The notes under the pieces: model-generated
Databases searched by the model: none
Seen by the model: the letters and a program-made list of their open reading frames with translations, nothing else
Told to the model about the DNA's origin: nothing
Translations under genes and position numbers: made by a program
Shown here: positions 58,120-64,000 of the stretch, piece by piece
How the letters are laid out: each line of letters starts with the position of its first letter
Numbering within the stretch: the first letter of the stretch is position 1
DNA from: Hymenoscyphus infarciens
Lineage: Eukaryota; Ascomycota; Leotiomycetes; Helotiales; Helotiaceae
Assembly (NCBI GenBank): GCA_001414345.1
Contig: LLCB01000012.1
Location: forward strand, 248,001 to 312,000
Direction: 5' to 3'
Length of the DNA stretch: 64,000 bases

Positions 58120-59722
58120 GGTGGGTTGGATGTAATATCTTGTTTTGGCTTTTTGTGACGACTTTGTGGTTTTCTAAATTTCTTTTGTATTGATGGAATT
58201 TATGGTAAGGAGCAAAAGTCCTGTTTTAACTTCTTAGGTATTCGCTTATTAGACCGTTTTGAATAACTTATCAGTATAAATGAGTCTAGAAGAAGCGGGA
58301 AATAACACAAACTCGTAGTGAAGCGTGTTCGTGGCTATGCAAATACAGAATAACGAATGAGATCACGCGATGCGTTTGATAGAATGAATAATCTCCTAAA
58401 GAAAGCAAAGTATCAATTTTCCTTTCCTAAATAAGGAGCAGAATGAAACAAGACATGCCTCATTTGGAACCATCAAACTTCTTAACAACGGCGATATGTG
58501 AGTATTTGATGAAGAAGTCAAAGTGAGTAATCAGTAGGCTTCGATTATAACTATCGTCAGCCGAAACATCCTTCAATATTACTGACTTGTGCAACTACAA
58601 TCCTTCTGGTAAAAGGCTTGAGTAATAACGGCGAACATTCTGCTGACTGTAGCCGTGTCGGTCACTGTTCGGCTTATCCGTACCTGCCTTCCTCATTAAT
58701 TTGTGTTACTGGAACCTTGCAAATAGTCTTGAAAACAATTCCCACGATTTTTAGTTATCGGGAACCTATCTCGTCCTGAACAATAGAATCTTGGTAACGG
58801 GAGCTCTTCCTCTTGCTTTTTTACTACTGCTCTTTTGCTTTTCAAACTTTTATATTCAGTGCTATTCGTAGGTTGCCTACCAACAGCTGTTCCCTGGTAG
58901 GGCGTCCTGGATATACTAAAAGGTCGGAATTGACTAAATTATAAATTGCAATTTGTAAGTTGAGTATTTATAGCTAGATTAACGATGGTCTTTAAAAGCT
59001 ATAGCTAGTCTTAAATTATATTATACTATCTACTTACTCTCTTACTCCTTATACTATTCTTTTATTTATTATATATACTAAGAGAGTGTAGGTAAGAGGA
59101 TAGGAGAGAGAGGGAGAGGAAGAGAGAGATAAGAGAGTTAGCTAACATTTCGACAGAAGGTTTTTCCTAGCGTAGATAAGAGGACTTAAGGAAGTAAATA
59201 ACTTCCTACTCTTTCTTTCTTCTCTTTCTTCTCTTTCTTCTCTTTCTTCCTCTCTCTTCCTCTCTCTATTTTTTTCTCTAGAAACAATAGTAGGAATACG
59301 ATATAATAGTTAAGTAATAGTAAGAAGGCAAGGAGGTAAGGAGGTAAGGAGGCGAGGGGCGATTTTACTACTATATATGTGATATATATTATCTCTCTCT
59401 ATTCTCTAATTAGTTACTATAGTTAAGACTATCTAGTCTTAATATAGAGGGAAGAGGAGAGGGGAGAAAGAGAGCGAGAGAGCTTAAATTAAAAAAAGAT
59501 TCTAATTTATACTTATAAAAAGTGATACTTTACGCTTTACGATTTTCTATTTATAATATAGTTAATCTGACTTTTTGGTGCGTTAAGAATGCCGTACAGA
59601 CACTTGACAAAATCTCATAGGGTACACCGCTTTAATCTCTCATGTCGAGGCCAGTTTTTAGTAAAACAACGGTCTATTAGTCTTTCTATCTGCAAAAAAA
59701 ACTCTACTAGATACTAGTACCC
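58120..59722. other. Intergenic region grading into AT-rich and CT-rich repeats
   Basis: 58120-58900 is ordinary intergenic DNA without a gene. From 58950 CA and TG drop and purine/pyrimidine runs dominate, including a CTTT/CTTCTC tract at 59210-59275 and a GA-rich stretch at 59090-59140. The composition is like the RIP islands elsewhere in the window. Confidence 0.5.
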
Positions 59723-60367
59723 TCAAAAGTCACATCTCAATACCTTTGGGGTCGTTGACCTTTGTGGTCGACCGCCAGGTTGGCCACCTCTAGATTAACC
59801 TCTTGGCTGCGGTTGACCACCCGCTGGACCTCTACTAACCGCATCACCACCTCTAGATTGACCTCCTGACTGCGGTTGACCACCTGATTGACCTCTTCTA
59901 ACCGCAGCACCACCACGAGATTCACCTCTTGACGGATTTCTACCAGTTTGACTCGGTCCTCTTCCAGCATTAACCATCGGATTCCCAGGCGTAAGAGGAG
60001 GGGGTCTATCCACAACCCCTGCAGCTTGTCGTAGGGGTTCAGGTGCTCGAGGAGGAGTGGGATTCAGATTACCTGCAGGAGAACGAGAATTGCGTCCGGG
60101 GGGGAGACAAGAGCTTGGAATTTGATGAGCGAAGTCTCCGGTAATGCCAGCTTGGCCAGTGGAATTTGGATACTGATGGGCAGTAGCTTGTTGTTGGCGT
60201 ACTGGGGGAAGAGGTCTTACAGCCGGGGCTGGGGCCTGGTAGTCAGGCGTGTTCCATGCGTTGGGGTGTTTTTTTCTATCTGAAGCTTCTATTGCGTTGA
60301 AGTTTACTGGTTGCCGTCCTCTTGATGGTTGGCCGCCTGTTATGGGAAGGGGGTAGTAAGGAGGCAT
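59723..60367 (-). CDS. Pro/Gly-rich RGG-repeat protein, probably stop-shortened
   Basis: ATG 60367 opens a 190-codon frame ending at TAA 59795-59797. The start is MPPYYPLPITGGQPSRGRQP, then a Pro/Ala/Gln-rich middle. The C-terminal part holds repeated GGQPQ and SRGG/RGG units encoded by a degenerate DNA repeat. The same frame continues past the TAA for 23 codons of the same style (SRGGQPGGRPQRSTTPKVLR) to TGA 59723-59725. The TAA falls exactly where the repeat elsewhere has CAA (Gln), so it is probably a one-base C-to-T change. RGG boxes commonly bind RNA and promote condensation; the role here is unknown. The gene borders an AT-rich island. Confidence 0.55.
59795..59925 (-). repeat. Degenerate RGG/GGQPQ-coding tandem repeat
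   Basis: On the minus strand the blocks GGTCAACCGCAG and CAATCTAGAGGTGG (or the close variants TAATCTAGAGGTGG and CAATCAGGTGG) recur in two to three units, coding for GGQPQ and QSRGG. The repeat lies inside the small glycine-rich gene and carries its apparent premature stop. Confidence 0.6.
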
Positions 60368-60900
60368 GGTTGCTTTTTATTGCTGTGTTTGGAGAAGATG
60401 TAGTTTTCTGGGTTTTAGTAATGTAGAAGAGAAATCAAAAAGCCAGAGTTCGCTTCTTAAATAGTAGTTGAGTGCGCTTCGTGTGAATGGAAACATACAT
60501 GATCTTGATTCACATGTCAGAATCGCCCTGTGAATCAATACAGTAAAATGATCGATAAATGTAAACAAGTGAAGTTCAGTTTTGCGGTTTTTGTTGATTT
60601 TGCTTTCGCTATTGCTTTAAAAAAAAGTGTGACAATAACAATTCAATAGCCAAGAAACAACGTAAATATAAGCAGTATCTCTTATCATTGTCTATAGATA
60701 CTTCCTAAGCGAGCCAAAACAGAGATATGGTTCATGACACAGCTGGATATGAAGTCCTAGCATTATTGCCTGAAAAGACACTAGTAGGCAAAACAAAAAA
60801 TCTCACTTAAAAGAAAAGTAGAGAATCCTTATCTAAGATTTCTGAAACTGAAAATTAAATGCTATCTTTTAAAAGGTGCTTAAATCCTCGCTTAAGAGCC
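60368..60900. other. Promoter flank of the RGG-repeat gene
   Basis: Normal composition up to about 60860, where CA/TG begin to disappear. No gene is seen. Confidence 0.4.
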
Positions 60901-61157
60901 TGTTTAGCTCGTATATATTAGTTCTTTTTTAATATATATATAATCTAAAATAAAGAAAGAAATAATCTCTACTTTTGCTCGCACTTTCTATATATTAAGA
61001 TATATACTACTAAAAATAAATATTATACTTTTTTAACCTCTAAATCTTTAACTTTATATATATATATATATATTCTTAAAACTCTACGATATTAGTACTA
61101 GTACTAGTACTAGTACTAGTACTAGCCTGCTTTCGACCTTCTAGCCTTCTACTAATA

Positions 61158-61260
61158 TAGTGTTACTAGTATTATTATTATAGTAAAATACTATAGTATT
61201 TTAAATAAATATATTATTAGAATATTAAAATAGTATATATTTATTTTCAAAGCAAATATT
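61158..61260 (+). repeat. TIR-ended repeat, second copy
   Basis: Begins AGTGTTACTAGTATTATTAT and follows the same order as the minus-strand repeat at 16394-16497. Positions that are GC-containing there are AT here. Confidence 0.65.
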
Positions 61261-61344
61261 ATTATTATACTATACTACTTATTTAATAGCGTAGTAGTAC
61301 TAATCGTATACTATTTAATAACTCATATAATAGTATACTATCCT

Positions 61345-62700
61345 AGATAGTAAGGAGTATCTGCTATATATAAGGTTTTAGTAGTTATTATCTTATATTA
61401 TCTATTTTAGGAAGATTACGTAGGTTTAGGCTTTTGTATTAGCCGACGTATAACGTTAGTCGGTTTCAGACCCTTTTTATACTATCTAAACCTCTTATAT
61501 ATAGCAGCCTACTCCTAGAGTTAGAGAGAGATAGTTTTTCCTTTTTATCTATATTAGCTTCTATATACCTCTTCTATAGTTATATATATTTCGTGCTATT
61601 ATAACTCGTATACTAAAATCTAAAAATAAAGCTATATATACTTTCTATATATATCTATAATAGTCCGCTATTCTAAATTACTAATACTTATACGCTAAGA
61701 GTACGAATTATTAATACTTATATAATTAAAGAGCTAAAGAATATTATTACCTATTATTTATATATAGAAGAGATTAAGGTTTAGATATTCTATATTTAGC
61801 TTTTTAGCTCTTATTATTTAGTATTAGCTATATTAGATAAGTCTTAGTTATTATTATTATTTAGATCTTAGTAGTATCTAACCTTCTATATATAGATACT
61901 TCTACTTCAAATAGTAGAAGGCTAACTTAGTCTTTTCTTCTATATTAGAGCTAAGTATTTAACTCTATTATTCTATAAAACATACTCTTATAAATCTCTT
62001 TTATAGTTATATATACTTTATACTATTATATAAAAAGACTAAATTCGTCTTTACGAAAGATAGCCGACTATAATATCTAACTTAAATACGTTACTATATC
62101 TAATTTACTTTAAGCTAGATTTAGACTAGTTATAAGAATCTCTTAAATAGCTACGATACTAAAGACTTTTTAGATAACTAGTAATACTAGAGTTTAGTAT
62201 CTATTAGATAACTAGTAAAATTATATTTATAATATATTAAAGAGAATAGAATACGCTAAGTATTCTTAAGGTTTCTAATAACTCTCTTTATATAGAGAAC
62301 GCTATAGATATAATTTAAATAGTTAATAATATATAAATTACTAAAAGACTTCTAAAATACTCTCTTAAGCTCTCTTTTTTAATATTTATTAATATATTAG
62401 AACCTAGAGTAACCTTAGGTCTTTCTTAAGCTCTATATCTAAGTATTAAGTAAAATCTTAGAGAAGATTATAATAGCTAGCTATCTGAAATAACCGAGAT
62501 TATATAGTATATACTATATATATAAGGTTTTAGTAGATAGAAATTAGCTTTTAGTTATTATTATTTTATACTATCTAATTTAGAAAGATTTTATACTTCG
62601 GCTTTTAGACCTTTTCATACTATCCGACTCTCTTTTATATAGTCTAAACCTCTTATATATAGCTACCTACTCTTCTATAGTTAGAAAAAGCTTAATTTAG
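61345..62700. repeat. Pair of ~200-bp direct repeats, 1.16 kb apart
   Basis: Segments 61345-61560 and 62505-62700 share ATATATAAGGTTTTAGTAG, TTTTAGACC-like blocks and CTAAACCTCTTATATATAGC in the same order. Spacing and orientation would suit the LTRs of a small decayed or internally deleted retroelement, but I cannot see a primer-binding site or coding sequence. Confidence 0.5.
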
Positions 62701-63699
62701 TCTTTTCTCCTATATTAGTACCTAGTACTCACTCTCTTAAATACACTTCTATATACCTCTTTTAAGTCCGTTTCGTAATATTACAAAGATAGCTAACCTC
62801 TCTCTAAAGTGTTTATAAACTAGAATTAAACACCTAGAAATCGAAGATCTGAAAAAGTAATAAGAGAAAGAGCCTAGCTTCTTAATCCTAGAGAGATAAA
62901 TAAGACTAGACTTCGCTAATAAAGACGAGATATAGAGAATAGTTTAAGCTATAAAAGCTATAAAAACTAAGAAAGGAAGAAGAGAAGTACTTAGCTAGAG
63001 ACTAGAATAGAAGATTTCTAGAGACGCTTATTAGAGAAGAACTAGACTCTAACTCTCTCCTACTCTCTTAATAACTCTTCTTCTTTACTATCTCTAACTT
63101 TAAACTCTTTTTAGTTAGAGAATCTTACTTCTAATCGCTTACCTTTCTAATAATACTTACTCTCTTCGTAACTTAAAAATACTTACTCTCTTCGTAACTT
63201 AAAAATACTTTAAAAACCTACGAACTAGCTAAGAGTAAAATTATAGAGAAAATTAAATCTTCAAATACTAGTCTCTTATCTACTTATAAGTAATAAAAGA
63301 CTCTAGCTATTTTAATAGCTTTACTTATTCTACTATTACTAGCTTATTTTTAAGTTTCTATTATTTCTTTCTCTTAAGCTAACTTTTAGTAGCTACGGTC
63401 TCTATAAAATATACAGTCTTTATAAAATATCTAGTTTATAAAATATCTAGTTTATAAAATATCTAGTTTATAAAATATATAGTCTTTACAAAATATATAG
63501 TCTCTATAAAATATCTAGTTTATAAAATGTTATTAAAGGAGAAGCTTAACTTATAACTAACTATAATTCTTTAATCTTATCTTTTTATTTTAAAAAAAAG
63601 AAATAGAAAGGAAGAAAGGAAGGAAGGAAGAAAATAAAAAATACATAAGAATATAAGAATATATAAGAACTTACCTTCAAACCTTTAAATCGTATTATA

Positions 63700-63830
63700 A
63701 CCCTCTATTCTCATTCTCCACCTTCTCCACCTTCTCTACCTTTTTCATTTTCATCTTCTCTATCTTCTCTATCCCCACCTTCATCTTCTCCACCTTCTCC
63801 ACCTTCATCTTCATCTATCAATCCACGAAA
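63700..63830. repeat. CTCCACCTT/TTCATC trinucleotide-type repeat
   Basis: Imperfect nine-base units (CCACCTTCT and CATCTTCTC) repeat for ~115 bases. On the minus strand they read as an Asp/Glu/Gly-rich frame closed by a stop, so the tract could be the tail of a gene entering from beyond the window; this is unproven. A perfect 18-bp palindrome, GTGAAAAATATTTTTCAC, follows at 63911-63928. Confidence 0.5.
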
Positions 63831-64000
63831 TAAAAACATGTATAAAAAACCCAGAAAAAAGTCAAGAGAGAGAGAAGAAAGGGTATTATTATATTTTCAT
63901 CTCCACATTCGTGAAAAATATTTTTCACATCGTAATTTTTGAACCCAACATCTATCCCCCATCCCCCTTTCCCTAGAAAACCCCCTAAGAAAAAAACCTA

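Larger units (their letters stand above)
60900..63700. repeat. Right-hand RIP-eroded repeat island
   Basis: AT-rich sequence with very few CA/TG dinucleotides and dense stops, as at the left end of the window. It contains a TAGTAC hexanucleotide microsatellite (61093-61125), a direct repeat (61345-61560 and 62505-62700), a 27-bp duplication near 63157-63206 and a run of AAAATATCTAGTTTAT units at 63425-63530. The stretch 61905-62045 is the inverse of 1630-1795. No coding frame survives. Confidence 0.8.

Noticed and set aside
1..64000. Telomere repeats or a chromosome end in the AT-rich islands
   Set aside because: No TTAGGG/CCCTAA tracts occur in either island, so subtelomeric position is not supported by the sequence.

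Overview
This window looks like nuclear DNA of a filamentous ascomycete (Pezizomycotina). The genes have short introns of about 44-245 nt with GTAAGT-like donors, CTAAY branch points and CAG/TAG acceptors. Several long stretches are AT-rich and almost free of CpA/TpG, which is the footprint of repeat-induced point mutation (RIP). Leotiomycetes is my best guess at class from the general look of the proteins, but I could not test it.

Layout. 1-6757: RIP-eroded repeats, ending in a 1.4 kb inverted-repeat element that encloses an array of small palindromes. 6758-13867: a gene-poor accessory strip with a relic of a STAND/NLR-type N-terminal domain, a broken two-membrane-segment gene, an intact 110-aa secreted 8-cysteine protein in three small exons, and a TPR-MYND zinc-finger pseudogene whose 5' leader carries a 486-bp TA-flanked MITE. 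13868-17375: a second AT-rich island with an 832-bp TIR element and copies of a ~165-bp repeat. 17973-58119: the core gene block. 58900-63700: a third RIP-eroded island, sharing repeat families with the two on the left. 63700-64000: a trinucleotide-rich tract.

Core genes in order: an extended-SDR reductase (-); a 1541-aa protein with a Telo_bind (POT1/Cdc13) OB fold at its C-terminus (-); a flavin monooxygenase (+); a class II-like eIF4E cap-binding protein (+); a 1418-aa chromodomain plus HDA2/3-like coiled-coil protein resembling CDP-2 of the HCHC histone deacetylase complex (+); ribosomal protein L4 (-); a small degenerate nucleotidyltransferase-fold protein (-); an uncharacterised 450-aa protein (+); Tra1 of SAGA/NuA4, about 3861 aa (-); and two small disordered proteins (-). 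Three of these (Telo_bind protein, chromodomain/HDA2-3 protein, Tra1) act on chromatin or telomeres, but nothing suggests they are co-regulated.

Exon boundaries were worked out by eye from splice signals, frame and family similarity. I found no tRNA, rRNA, CRISPR array or telomere repeat.
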